Of a stretch of DNA of 64,000 nt, positions 9,302 to 17,900 are shown in pieces. A program made the position numbers and the translations under genes. This DNA is from Treponema sp. GTDB taxonomy: Bacteria > Spirochaetota > Spirochaetia > Treponematales > Treponemataceae. Under the pieces are notes generated by a model, which was not told the DNA's origin, ran no database searches, and saw nothing but the letters and a program-made list of their open reading frames with translations. The first letter of the stretch is position 1. The number at the start of each line of letters is the position of its first letter. The stretch is taken from positions 62,001 through 126,000 of the forward strand of contig JAKSTN010000001.1 in NCBI GenBank assembly GCA_024402535.1, in the 5' to 3' direction.

Positions 9302-10789
9302 CTAAATCCCGAAGATTCTGCAAAGTTCTTTTGCAACGCCGTCTTCGTTGTTAGTTTCAACAATGCGGGCGGCGATTTTTTTACAGGCGTCAGTTGCGTT
9401 GCCTACGGCAATCCCCAGTCCTGCAGTCTGAAGCATTTCCACGTCATTGTTACCATCACCAAAGGCAATAACCTGGTCCGGCGTAATTCCTGTCATACGG
9501 CAGTAACGCTCAAGCCCGTGATGTTTTCCACAGGCAAGATTTGAAATTTCAATGAGATAAGCTTCGCTGTCTGTCATGTAAACTTCAGGGAATTTTTCTT
9601 TAAGGGCTGTATAAATGCGCTTATTGTCTTTTGGATGTACGATAACTTCCAGAGAACCAATTTCACTTTTATGTTCTTTTGCAAAGTCCGCAAAATTTTC
9701 CACAGTTTTTCTTGTACGTCTGATGTAATCCACATTGAATGTGACCGGATCAAAAGCAAGCGGATCATCATAATAAGATTTCTGAACATAGCCCTGGCCG
9801 TCTACAAAGCATTCGTATTCCACATTTTCATCTTTTAGGAAATCCATAATTCTTTCAGGAATATCAGAAGGTATAACCAGATATTCCAGACTTTTACAGG
9901 TCTGCATGTCATCAACAGAAACTCCATTAGAAGAAACTGCATGACGGATTCCTTTTATATCAAAAAGAAATTCCGGAAATGAACGGATGGCTCTGCCGGA
10001 ACATGGAACAAAATCAATTCCGGAAGCGAGCAGTTTTTCCAGCGTTTCTTTTGTAAAATCGGAAATTGAAGACTGGCTGTTTAAAAGCGTTCGGTCCAGA
10101 TCTGCAAACACTGCTTTATATTTTACTGGCTCGTCTGTTGTTTTTTCAGGAGAGAAAAAAAATGCATAAAGCTTACTGAATAATTTTACAAACACTCCAA
10201 CCATAACAGCTGCAAAAACAGTACCTTCACGGGTTCCAAGAATTTTTCCGCCACAAAGAACCAGAGAAAGAATAAGCGAAAGTGTGACACAAGACACATC
10301 AAAAATTATTTTTATAGTTCCGAATTCTAAAGGACATTTATCGCTTACCGCTTTTACAAAAGCTTCGCCTGAATTCATTATGACATTTGCTTTAACGGTC
10401 ATGGTAACCCCAAAAGCCAGAACCACAGTTCCACTCACAACGCACAAAACCTGAATCCAGTAAACTCCGCCTGGAACTCCGGCGCAAAGCCACATACCAA
10501 AATCTGTAAAATAGCCGAACAGAAATGAAAGAGGAATCTGAAGCAGCTGCCAAATTTTAAAATCTTTACGAAGAATAAAAACCTGTCCTAAAATTAAAAT
10601 GCAGTTCCAGATGATAAGCCAGTTCCCGATTGTGAGAACCGGAAAACGGATACTCATTACATTTGCAACAGAAGAAACAGGAGAAACTCCAAGACCTCCG
10701 GTTTTTGTAAGGGCAACCCCAAGCCCTGAAACAAAAAGCCCCACAATGAAGAATATAAAGCGAAGAATAAAAGATCTGTTGATTTTCAT
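9302..10789 (-). CDS. Fusion: YczE/YitT-like membrane domain plus Cof-type HAD phosphatase
   Basis: A 495-residue two-part protein. Residues 1-205 form a five- to six-helix membrane domain resembling the YczE/YyaS/YitT group (GLGVSPVSS and a late VFAAVMVGVFVKLFSK helix). After a short charged linker comes a complete HAD-IIB (Cof-type) phosphatase: FADLDRTLLNS (motif I, nucleophile Asp), CSGR (motif II) and FGDGNNDVEML (motif IV). HAD-IIB enzymes hydrolyse small phosphorylated metabolites, here presumably at the inner membrane face. The ATG at 10789 (MKINRS) is chosen over an upstream TTG at 10807; no strong ribosome-binding site is visible for either. No stop or frameshift separates the parts, so the fusion is real unless there is a sequencing error. 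Confidence 0.82.
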   Translation of the reverse strand: MKINRSFILRFIFFIVGLFVSGLGVALTKTGGLGVSPVSSVANVMSIRFPVLTIGNWLIIWNCILILGQVFILRKDFKIWQLLQIPLSFLFGYFTDFGMWLCAGVPGGVYWIQVLCVVSGTVVLAFGVTMTVKANVIMNSGEAFVKAVSDKCPLEFGTIKIIFDVSCVTLSLILSLVLCGGKILGTREGTVFAAVMVGVFVKLFSKLYAFFFSPEKTTDEPVKYKAVFADLDRTLLNSQSSISDFTKETLEKLLASGIDFVPCSGRAIRSFPEFLFDIKGIRHAVSSNGVSVDDMQTCKSLEYLVIPSDIPERIMDFLKDENVEYECFVDGQGYVQKSYYDDPLAFDPVTFNVDYIRRTRKTVENFADFAKEHKSEIGSLEVIVHPKDNKRIYTALKEKFPEVYMTDSEAYLIEISNLACGKHHGLERYCRMTGITPDQVIAFGDGNNDVEMLQTAGLGIAVGNATDACKKIAARIVETNNEDGVAKELCRIFGI

Positions 10790-10872
10790 AAACCAATTAT
10801 AAAACAAAAATGAGCTGCTTATAAATAAGAAAAATTAAAGTCTTACTTGATGAAAAAAGATTTTTGTTTTGT

Positions 10873-10885
10873 TATAATTGCTCCC
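10873..10885 (+). promoter_or_regulatory. -10 box of dedA-like gene, leaderless
   Basis: TATAAT at 10873-10878 is followed by 7 nt and then the ATG at 10886. The best -35-like hexamer (TTGATG, 10847-10852) has an overlong 20-nt spacer. No Shine-Dalgarno sequence precedes this ATG. Confidence 0.5.
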
Positions 10886-11530
10886 ATGCTGGATTTCCTT
10901 CTGACATACCTACATTATTGGCCTCTCGCTGCATTCATTGCACTTATTCTGGCAGGACTTAATATTCCTGTTTCAGAAGATGCCATTATTGTCGCTTCTG
11001 CAGCAATATGTCATGAAAATTCAAAACTTCTTATCCCTACAGTTATATTTGTTTACGCCGGAATTATTGCCAGTGATATCATTTCTTATTTCTGGGGATA
11101 TTTCTGTTCCAAAGGGCTCCGTTCTCTGAAAGCCGTAAACAGAATCCTTAAATCAAATAAAAGAATTCTTATTCTGAACAGACTTGAAAAGCACGGTTTT
11201 CTAACATTCATTACAATCCGTTTTATTCCATTTGGAGTAAGAAATGCACTTTTCCTTTCTTCCGGATTCTTCCATCTGAAGTTCTGGAAATTTGTTATTT
11301 TTGACGCAATTGCCGCAGTTATTTCAAGTCAAAGTCTTTTCTGGATTGTTTATTTTTTGGGTGATAATTCAGATTTATGGGTAAGAATTATTGCAGGTAT
11401 CCTTCTTGTATTTCTCGTCTGTTTCGTTATATGGAACATCAGATCAATCAAGAAGGAACTTAATCAAATCAATTCGAAAACTAATTCTGATCCTCAGTCT
11501 CAGAATCTTCAGAACATTGAGCTTCGTTAA
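10886..11530 (+). CDS. DedA/SNARE-associated family membrane protein
   Basis: A 214-residue integral membrane protein of the DedA family, which flips or transports lipids and supports envelope homeostasis. Seen features: the re-entrant region around LNIPVSEDAIIVAS, the family motif RFIPFGVRN (like the conserved F-x-R-F-x-P-x-x-R segment with its essential Arg), and about four membrane helices. The ATG at 10886 fits the normal DedA start and a -10 box placed for a leaderless mRNA; an alternative start at 10850 would add 12 residues. The last 50 bp overlap the end of the convergent phosphatidyltransferase gene, so two lipid-related genes overlap tail to tail. Confidence 0.85.
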   Translation: MLDFLLTYLHYWPLAAFIALILAGLNIPVSEDAIIVASAAICHENSKLLIPTVIFVYAGIIASDIISYFWGYFCSKGLRSLKAVNRILKSNKRILILNRLEKHGFLTFITIRFIPFGVRNALFLSSGFFHLKFWKFVIFDAIAAVISSQSLFWIVYFLGDNSDLWVRIIAGILLVFLVCFVIWNIRSIKKELNQINSKTNSDPQSQNLQNIELR

Positions 11531-12554
11531 TTTTTGAAGCTCTTCTTTCCTTGATTTTTTCAACCACTCTCAGTTTTACATGAATATATTCAAACATACT
11601 GTTGAATACAATAATCATAATGCTGAATACAAGATAAACCATACATAAAGCAAAACACAGGTACTGACGGCTTCCGATAAGAAGGATTCCAATAAGGATT
11701 ACAGGGAATCCGAAATCAGGATATTTGTCTTTCTGCTGCATTGTAATTGAAACCAGCAATTTTGCCAGGTAAATCATAATGTAAAGCGAAATAAAGATTA
11801 CTTTTGTTTCGATATTGAAACCTGTAAATGAAAGAAGCAGAGCAACAAGAAGTGAAAGCAGAACATAAGAAAAGAATTTCACTGTAACGCTTTTAGATCT
11901 TATAAGACTCTTTACTCCGTTCAGGAATGCAAAGAAGCAGGAAACAATAAGGAAAAGTCTGATTGGAGAAATTGTCCAGAACAGAGGTGTCTTCATGAAA
12001 TTTCTTATTGGTTCAAAACAGCTGACAAAAATAACGGCTGTCAGAGTACAAACTGTTTCAGTTGAAGAAAATTTTCCAAAAAACATTTTTCCGGTTTTAT
12101 ATCTTTCCCAGAAAGATGCAGCCTGTGTGAAATATCCTATAACAAGAGCCATTATGAAGTACACCGGATTCATTTCACGATAAACAATTAAAATACCGCC
12201 AACAAGATATCCTGTTACTGCAGAATCAAAAAAGTGATCAAGAAATTCACCCAGGGCAGAAAACATTTTTGTGCGTCTTGCCTGAGCACCATCCAGACAG
12301 TCGCTTACAAGGTAAACAAACATAAGGATTGGAATAAGCCACCATACATAAAAATGATTGAAGGCTGCCTGAAGCATAATCATAAAAGCAGACAAAGCAC
12401 AGAGACCGCTGAACATAGTGATGTTATTTGGTCTGAGTGTCATAGGCAGGCGGTTAAGAACAGGCGGAACTACATACTTCATAAGTATTCCGTCGAGAAA
12501 GGAATTATTTTCGAAGGAGTAAGTATACTCCTTCTTTTCTTTATTGTTTTTCAT
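11481..12554 (-). CDS. CDP-alcohol phosphatidyltransferase family protein
   Basis: A 357-residue membrane enzyme that transfers a phosphatidyl group from a CDP-alcohol to an alcohol acceptor in phospholipid synthesis. The complete family motif D-x2-DG-x2-AR-x8-G-x3-D-x3-D is visible (SDCLDGAQARR, then GEFLDHFFD), so the active site is intact. About eight to ten membrane helices follow. The length and topology resemble ethanolamine/choline phosphotransferase-like members more than PgsA or PssA, but the acceptor cannot be named. The mRNA is predicted to be leaderless (TATAAT 7 nt before the ATG). Confidence 0.87.
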   Translation of the reverse strand: MKNNKEKKEYTYSFENNSFLDGILMKYVVPPVLNRLPMTLRPNNITMFSGLCALSAFMIMLQAAFNHFYVWWLIPILMFVYLVSDCLDGAQARRTKMFSALGEFLDHFFDSAVTGYLVGGILIVYREMNPVYFIMALVIGYFTQAASFWERYKTGKMFFGKFSSTETVCTLTAVIFVSCFEPIRNFMKTPLFWTISPIRLFLIVSCFFAFLNGVKSLIRSKSVTVKFFSYVLLSLLVALLLSFTGFNIETKVIFISLYIMIYLAKLLVSITMQQKDKYPDFGFPVILIGILLIGSRQYLCFALCMVYLVFSIMIIVFNSMFEYIHVKLRVVEKIKERRASKINEAQCSEDSETEDQN

Positions 12555-12561
12555 GGCTCAC

Positions 12562-12591
12562 ATTATATCGTTTATTAAGCATAAAAAACAA
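12562..12591 (-). promoter_or_regulatory. Leaderless promoter of the phosphatidyltransferase gene
   Basis: On the minus strand TTGTTT (12591-12586), 18-nt spacer, TATAAT (12567-12562), 7 nt, then the ATG at 12554. No Shine-Dalgarno sequence fits between. Confidence 0.65.
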
Positions 12592-12621
12592 TTTGTTAGT
12601 GCATTTTTCGCTGAGCGCATT

Positions 12622-14565
12622 TTAATTCCATTTCCAGTAAATGCCGTAACTTTCTTTATGCTGTAAGTAGTGGGGAATAAACTCCAGTTTTCTGTCACAG
12701 CCATTCAGAGTCCATACAGGAACACCATTTTCTTCCGAACGGGTAAAATTACCATTCAGATTATTCATAAAATCTTCTACAGACTGACCGTCCGTGATTT
12801 TTATATCATCATTCTCAACGGCTTTTTTTGATGCCGTTGTTACCCACATTCCGACACTGCCGGTTTCCTGATTTTCTGTTCCAAGTCTTGCACTTAAAAC
12901 ATATGGTCCGTATTTGAAAGCCTTTGTATTTTCATCATCCTGAAGCCCGAAAGCTTTCATTTCCATTGGGAATGTAACTTCAATCTCTGCTTTATTTCTG
13001 AAACACAAAAATCCGTCTTTCTTTTCACAATCCGCAGAGGCTTTTACAAGTGCTTCATCAGTCCATTCAGGAATGCGTAATTTCAGACAGAAATCTTTGT
13101 CGCCTTCAATCAGGATTTTTACAGTTTCCGATTTAAGGAAATTGCATTCAACTTGTACTTTTGCGTCGCCGGCGTCCAGCACAGAAGAAACATAATTATT
13201 TACTATTACAGTTTCTTTTCCTTCCTCTTCTGATTTGTAATAAATACTGTCCTGAAGCTTTGTGAAATTCTCCCACCCTGTTCCTGTACAGCACCAGAAA
13301 TCCTTATCAACTCGTGTGTAAACTTTCTGGTAGCCGGTAGCCATTGGCTGGAAGTACATAGTGCAGCCGGTTTCAGGATTCTGACTTGCAAGAATTGCAT
13401 TCAGATAAGTATTCTCATAATAGTCCGCGTATTTTTTTTCGCCTGTAATTTCGAAAAGCCCACGGCTAAGTTTCAGCATATTGAAAGTATTACAGGTTTC
13501 ATTGTTTACATTTGTGCGTTCTGCAGCAAGAATATTGTCCATTCCAAAATGTTCGTTTTCGCTGTTACCGCCTGTCACATAAGTATGTTTCTTTGTAACC
13601 ATCGTCCAGAAGGCTTTTGCATAATTCAGGTAAGTTTCATCACCTGTAACTTCGTAACGTTTCATTGCTCCAATGAATTTTGGAATTGTTGTGTTTGCAT
13701 GAGTGTTATTCATTGCATTCGGTGTATTCTTCTGAACTTTAAGAAATAAAGCATCTTCATCAAACTGATGAGCGGCCTTAAGGAATTCTTCACGGGAGTC
13801 ACATTTACTTGCAGCATAAAGCTGATAAAGTACATCGTTCATTCCGCCGTATTCAATTGAAAGAACATTTGCACGGGTCTTTTCATCCCATGCGTTCACG
13901 CGGCGGGAAATCCAGCGACCAAGATTTTCTGCAAGGGTAAGGGCGCGGGTGTTGCCTGTTAAAGTGTAAACGTCTACAAGCCCCTGAAGGATTTTATGCA
14001 TTGTGTACCATGGCACCCATGCCTGTTTGAAAATATCGCCCTGACGTTTTTCAACGTTGTCAAACTGAAGATCAATTTTATTTTTGAAACTTTCATCAGG
14101 CAGTGTTGCACTGAAAAGATATCCTTCGTATTTTGTCCCCACTGTTTTCTTCTGGCATTTTTCAAGTTCAGAAATAACAAAATTCAGACGCTTTTTGCAT
14201 TCAGTTTTTTCTTCATCACTTACAACCGGATTCGCAATGCTTTGAGCCAGAGCAGTAAGATAATGTCCAAAAGTGTGGCCGCCAATCAGTGTGTTTTCCC
14301 AGCCGCCGTAACGGAGTTTTTTCAAAGTGATTTCTTCGCCTGAGGCATAAGCTGCATTTTCATAAAATCCTGCAAGAAATTTTTCAGGATCAAGTGAAAG
14401 CACATTTGCCACAACTTTTTCAGTTGCATTTATAAAATATGAATCTGTAAGTGTGATTTTTTCATTTTCATAAGCGTGGATTTTTTTCATTTCTTTTCCT
14501 CCAGAAAAGGCTGCCGTTACACTTGAAAGCAATATAAAAACCGCAGTCATTCTTCTAACTCTCAT
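12622..14565 (-). CDS. GH127-type beta-L-arabinofuranosidase, exported
   Basis: A 647-residue glycoside hydrolase of the GH127 (old DUF1680) family. In the characterised member HypBA1 a zinc-bound cysteine acts as nucleophile, with one Glu and three Cys around the metal. Those residues are visible: NNETCNT (Glu and first Cys, about residue 355) and WCCTGTGWENF (Cys pair, about residue 427). The family opening GGWENTLIGGHTFGHYLTALA is also present, here cited only by its first and last parts (GGWEN, GHTFGHYL). A signal peptide precedes it (MRVRRMTAVFILLSS), so it acts in the periplasm or outside. It probably trims L-arabinose from arabinan or arabinoxylan. Divergent from an AraC-type regulator 80 bp away that is a good candidate controller. 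Confidence 0.87.
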   Translation of the reverse strand: MRVRRMTAVFILLSSVTAAFSGGKEMKKIHAYENEKITLTDSYFINATEKVVANVLSLDPEKFLAGFYENAAYASGEEITLKKLRYGGWENTLIGGHTFGHYLTALAQSIANPVVSDEEKTECKKRLNFVISELEKCQKKTVGTKYEGYLFSATLPDESFKNKIDLQFDNVEKRQGDIFKQAWVPWYTMHKILQGLVDVYTLTGNTRALTLAENLGRWISRRVNAWDEKTRANVLSIEYGGMNDVLYQLYAASKCDSREEFLKAAHQFDEDALFLKVQKNTPNAMNNTHANTTIPKFIGAMKRYEVTGDETYLNYAKAFWTMVTKKHTYVTGGNSENEHFGMDNILAAERTNVNNETCNTFNMLKLSRGLFEITGEKKYADYYENTYLNAILASQNPETGCTMYFQPMATGYQKVYTRVDKDFWCCTGTGWENFTKLQDSIYYKSEEEGKETVIVNNYVSSVLDAGDAKVQVECNFLKSETVKILIEGDKDFCLKLRIPEWTDEALVKASADCEKKDGFLCFRNKAEIEVTFPMEMKAFGLQDDENTKAFKYGPYVLSARLGTENQETGSVGMWVTTASKKAVENDDIKITDGQSVEDFMNNLNGNFTRSEENGVPVWTLNGCDRKLEFIPHYLQHKESYGIYWKWN

Positions 14566-14571
14566 GACTCA

Positions 14572-14577
14572 AGCATA
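14572..14577 (-). promoter_or_regulatory. Possible leaderless -10 box of the GH127 gene
   Basis: TATGCT (minus strand, 14577-14572) lies 6 nt before the ATG at 14565. The -35 is weak (TTCTTT at 17 nt), which would suit an activator-dependent promoter such as one used by the divergent AraC protein. Confidence 0.35.
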
Positions 14578-14611
14578 ACACTGCCCTTTACAGAAAAGAA
14601 GTTCCTAAGGT

Positions 14612-14639
14612 TTGATTTAGTGTTAAAAGGTTATATAAT
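14612..14639 (+). promoter_or_regulatory. Leaderless promoter of the AraC-type regulator
   Basis: TTGATT (14612-14617), 16-nt spacer, TATAAT (14634-14639), 6 nt, then ATG at 14646. No ribosome-binding site is possible between the expected start of transcription and the ATG. Confidence 0.75.
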
Positions 14640-14645
14640 TGCATT

Positions 14646-15503
14646 ATGAAAAACCTTGATTTTGACACTTCAAAACCTTTTGATTTTCACTGGACAGGAA
14701 AGTTCCAGGCCCCGGACAAAAACTGGATTCACATGACCCGACCTCTGACCGATTTTGAGTTTGTCATTGTTACCGAAGGTGATTTTTATATTGGAGATGG
14801 AGACAAGGCAAGTGTTGTTCATAAAGGTGAATACAGAATCATGACGCCTACTGAAAATCAGCATGGAACGCATCCTTCTGCCTGTTCCTTTTACTGGATG
14901 CATTTTATGGCGTCACAGAATAAGGCTGAGACTTCTGAATCTGAAACGCACATCTTTATTCCTGAGCAGGGCACGGTGCCTCATCCGGAACGGCTTATTG
15001 TTTTACTGAAACAACTTTCTGACTGTGACAAAAAATACGGAAACCATCAGTTGAACAGTTTTCTTTGTACTGCAATCATTCTGGAACTTCAAAGTCAGCT
15101 GAAAGCAGAATCGGAATTATCTGATTTGAAAAAAAATCGGAACGAAAAGCTTCACGGCGCACAGGTTGCTCTTTATTCCGATGTAATAAATTACATCAAC
15201 TGGCGGATAAAAGATGATGTGAGGGTTTCTGAAATTGCAGCCTATTTTGGCTACAACGAAAAATATATGACAACTTTTTTCAAAAAAGCGTCGGGAAAAT
15301 CTTTGAAGCAGTTTATTTTAGAAAGAAAAATGGAAGAAGCAAAAGCCCTGCTCAGCGACAGCACAAGAACAGTTTCCGAAATTGCATACAGTCTTGGTTT
15401 TTCTGACAATCACAATTTTTCAAGGGCCTTCAAAAAAGTGACAGGGCAAAGCCCCAGCGAATACCGGGACAGCTTTGCCGACAGAATGCTTTACAACGTG
15501 TAA
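14646..15503 (+). CDS. AraC-family regulator with cupin-like sensor domain
   Basis: A 285-residue transcription regulator. Residues 1-160 form a cupin-like beta barrel (for example GEYRIMTPTENQHGTH) typical of arabinose or other sugar sensing; residues 180-280 contain two helix-turn-helix motifs, the second with the AraC signature IAYSLGFSDNHNFSRAFKK and the ending GQSPSEYR. Divergent from the GH127 gene, so control of arabinofuranoside use is likely. Predicted to be translated from a leaderless mRNA. The inducer is not known. Confidence 0.88.
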   Translation: MKNLDFDTSKPFDFHWTGKFQAPDKNWIHMTRPLTDFEFVIVTEGDFYIGDGDKASVVHKGEYRIMTPTENQHGTHPSACSFYWMHFMASQNKAETSESETHIFIPEQGTVPHPERLIVLLKQLSDCDKKYGNHQLNSFLCTAIILELQSQLKAESELSDLKKNRNEKLHGAQVALYSDVINYINWRIKDDVRVSEIAAYFGYNEKYMTTFFKKASGKSLKQFILERKMEEAKALLSDSTRTVSEIAYSLGFSDNHNFSRAFKKVTGQSPSEYRDSFADRMLYNV

Positions 15504-15506
15504 GCT

Positions 15507-15839
15507 TTAATTTGTGAAGAGAATATAATCGCAGCGTCTGAGTGTATTTATGTATTGTCCCAGACGTTCATAAAGAGGCTCGGCCTTCTGGCCGAAATGT
15601 TCCTTCACTTTTTCCCCAATCTCCATGACTGTTTTTTCACCGTCAATCTGCTGCCAGATAAAAGAACCCATCTCTTCCAGCGCAATATAAGACACTTTAG
15701 GTCGCTTAAAGAAAATCTGAGCAATGCGATTGTAAAAACCGCGGTTCTTTACCTCAAGGGTAACAATGCCTTTTTTGTCGGTTGTGAAAGTGATAAGTGA
15801 ATTATGTTTTGGGATAAAGTCTAATAAATTTTTCTGCAT
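15507..15839 (-). CDS. Stand-alone PqqD-like protein
   Basis: A 110-residue protein resembling the PqqD family (winged helix-turn-helix fold that in peptide-modification systems acts as the RiPP recognition element). The recognisable part is ALEEMGSFIWQQIDGEKTV followed by an amphipathic helix EIGEKVKEHFG. No precursor peptide, radical SAM maturase or transporter for such a pathway is seen nearby; in many anaerobes PqqD-like proteins are orphan and their role is unknown. The ATG sits directly behind the T-tract of the terminator of the upstream OPT gene, with no clear promoter or Shine-Dalgarno sequence, so expression may depend on read-through. Confidence 0.72.
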   Translation of the reverse strand: MQKNLLDFIPKHNSLITFTTDKKGIVTLEVKNRGFYNRIAQIFFKRPKVSYIALEEMGSFIWQQIDGEKTVMEIGEKVKEHFGQKAEPLYERLGQYINTLRRCDYILFTN

Positions 15840-15842
15840 AAA

Positions 15843-15877
15843 AAATTAACCACGCGAATTTCGAAAATCCGCGTGGC
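15843..15877 (-). terminator. Intrinsic terminator after the OPT transporter gene
   Basis: The arms CCACGCG and CGCGTGG (with further partial pairing of the AT-rich inner part) form a hairpin; on the minus strand a TTAATTTTTT tract follows and runs into the ATG of the PqqD-like gene at 15839. Confidence 0.75.
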
Positions 15878-15902
15878 TCCAGTTTCAATAAGCTTTTACA
15901 GC

Positions 15903-17822
15903 CTATTTAGATTTTTTTTCTCTTGTGATAAGGCACATAGAAGCAATCAGCAGTGCGAAGAATACGATACCGCCAATATTTCCAAGGTTCACGAAACGTG
16001 AAATATCAATGATGTCACCAAGAGAATTTCCACCGATTTTGATTACAGCGAAAACTGCAAGAAGAATACCTACGATACCTTCACCTGCAATAAGTCCTGA
16101 TGAGTAAAGAACTCCGGCTTCAACCTTTGCTTCGCGGGCTTTTGCCTGTTCTTCTGTTTCGTCTTTCTTTTTGCGGTCAAAGAACCAGCGTACAAGACCA
16201 CCAATAAGAATTGGAAGTGACAGGTGGATTGGCAGGTAAAGACCGATTGCAAACACCAGAGAAGGAATCTGAATCAGTTCAGCTGTGATTGTAATTGCAA
16301 CACCAACAAATACCAGGTTCCATGGCAAGTTTCCAGACATAATTCCTTCAACGACCAGTTTCATCAGAGTTGCCTGAGGAGCTGGAAGTTCAGAAGAACC
16401 GTATCCCCATGCAGCGTTCAGAAGGTAGAGAACTCCACCAATTGTGATGGCAGAAATTACAACACCAACAACTTCACCAATCTGCTGTGCTTTTGGAGTT
16501 GAACCAACAATGTAACCTGTCTTAAGGTCCTGAGAAGTATCACCGGCAATAGCAGCAATGATACAGATAATAGAACCGATTGCGATAGCACTTGTCATTC
16601 CTGCGAATCCAACTTTTCCTGTAGCCTTCAGGATGATTGTTGAAATCAACAGAGTTGCAATTGCCATACCAGATACAGGGTTGTTTGAAGAACCTACAAT
16701 ACCAACCATGCGGCTTGAAACTGTTGCAAAGAAGAATCCAAAAATGATGATGATGATTGCACCAACAAAGTTTACAGGAATAGAAGGAATGAGCCACAGA
16801 GCAATAGCCAGAACACCAATGATAATCATAATGATGTTCATTGGAAGTTCGCTTGAAAGGCGGTCATTTGTTGTTTCACCCTTAGCACCGAAGCTCTTGA
16901 ATGCCTGAGCAAAGGTCTTTGCAATAAGTGGAAGATTCTTGATAAGGGAAATGATACCGGCTGTTGCCAGAGCACCGGCACCTACATAACGGATATAGTT
17001 TGACCAGAGTCCCCATGTTCCGCCGTTTTCGAAAACTTCAGAAATTGAAACTGTTGCAGGGAAAATTACTGTGCTTCCGCCAAGAAGAACGAAAAGAGGC
17101 ATAAGAACGAACCATGCCAGGAATCCGCCGGCTGTAAGAACAGCCCCTACTCTTGGACCACAGATATAACCAACACCAAGCAGAGCTGGCAGAACATCGC
17201 CACCAATTCCGCTTCCTTTATATGCGCCGATTGAATAGTCTACTTCGCTTGGGAAAAGTTTCAGACCGTCTGCAATGAACTTGTAGAGGGCAGCAATTCC
17301 AAGACCTTTGAAAACGATTCCGGCTTTTTTTCCGCCTTCTTCACCGGCAATAAGAACTTCAGAACAAGCCTGTCCTTCTGGATAAGGAAGTGTTCCATGT
17401 TCTTTTACGATAAGAGCATGGCGGAGAGGAATCATGAAAAATACACCAAGAAGACCGCCAATCAGGGCGATCAGTGTAATTGTAATAAGAGAAGGTGTTT
17501 TTTCACCGAATTCTGTTGCCCACATAAATAAGGCAGGCAGAGTGAAAATAGCACCTGCGGCCAGTGATTCACCGGCTGATCCGATTGTCTGAACGATGTT
17601 GTTTTCAAGAATTGAATCACGTTTCAGAATCATACGGATAACGCCCATTGAGATAACGGCGGCTGGAATAGATGCGGAAACTGTCATACCTACGCGGAGT
17701 CCCAGGTAAGCATTTGCAGCACCGAATACGATTGCGAGAATCACACCGGTAATAATTGATGTGACTGTGAGTTCCGGAAGCTTTTTATCTGCCGGAATAA
17801 ATGGTTTGAATGTTTCCATCAA
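15903..17822 (-). CDS. OPT-family oligopeptide transporter
   Basis: A 639-residue integral membrane protein of the OPT family (proton-coupled import of small peptides or metal chelates). It has about 15 membrane helices and OPT-like segments such as ANAYLGLRVGMTVSASIPAA and LPYPEGQACSEVL near the N-terminus, and GDTSQDLKTGYIVGSTPKAQQ in the middle (quoted by short parts: NAYLGLRVGMT, YPEGQACSEVL, DLKTGYIVG). The start is supported by AAGGAGAG seven bases upstream. A terminator follows the gene. Likely supplies amino acids as peptides to a fermenter. Confidence 0.9.
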   Translation of the reverse strand: MMETFKPFIPADKKLPELTVTSIITGVILAIVFGAANAYLGLRVGMTVSASIPAAVISMGVIRMILKRDSILENNIVQTIGSAGESLAAGAIFTLPALFMWATEFGEKTPSLITITLIALIGGLLGVFFMIPLRHALIVKEHGTLPYPEGQACSEVLIAGEEGGKKAGIVFKGLGIAALYKFIADGLKLFPSEVDYSIGAYKGSGIGGDVLPALLGVGYICGPRVGAVLTAGGFLAWFVLMPLFVLLGGSTVIFPATVSISEVFENGGTWGLWSNYIRYVGAGALATAGIISLIKNLPLIAKTFAQAFKSFGAKGETTNDRLSSELPMNIIMIIIGVLAIALWLIPSIPVNFVGAIIIIIFGFFFATVSSRMVGIVGSSNNPVSGMAIATLLISTIILKATGKVGFAGMTSAIAIGSIICIIAAIAGDTSQDLKTGYIVGSTPKAQQIGEVVGVVISAITIGGVLYLLNAAWGYGSSELPAPQATLMKLVVEGIMSGNLPWNLVFVGVAITITAELIQIPSLVFAIGLYLPIHLSLPILIGGLVRWFFDRKKKDETEEQAKAREAKVEAGVLYSSGLIAGEGIVGILLAVFAVIKIGGNSLGDIIDISRFVNLGNIGGIVFFALLIASMCLITREKKSK

Positions 17823-17900
17823 ACTCTCCTTCTAGTAAAAAAATTAGCTGATTCTAATTCTACCATACAAAATGAAAGTTTTGGAAAAATTCTGTTATTT

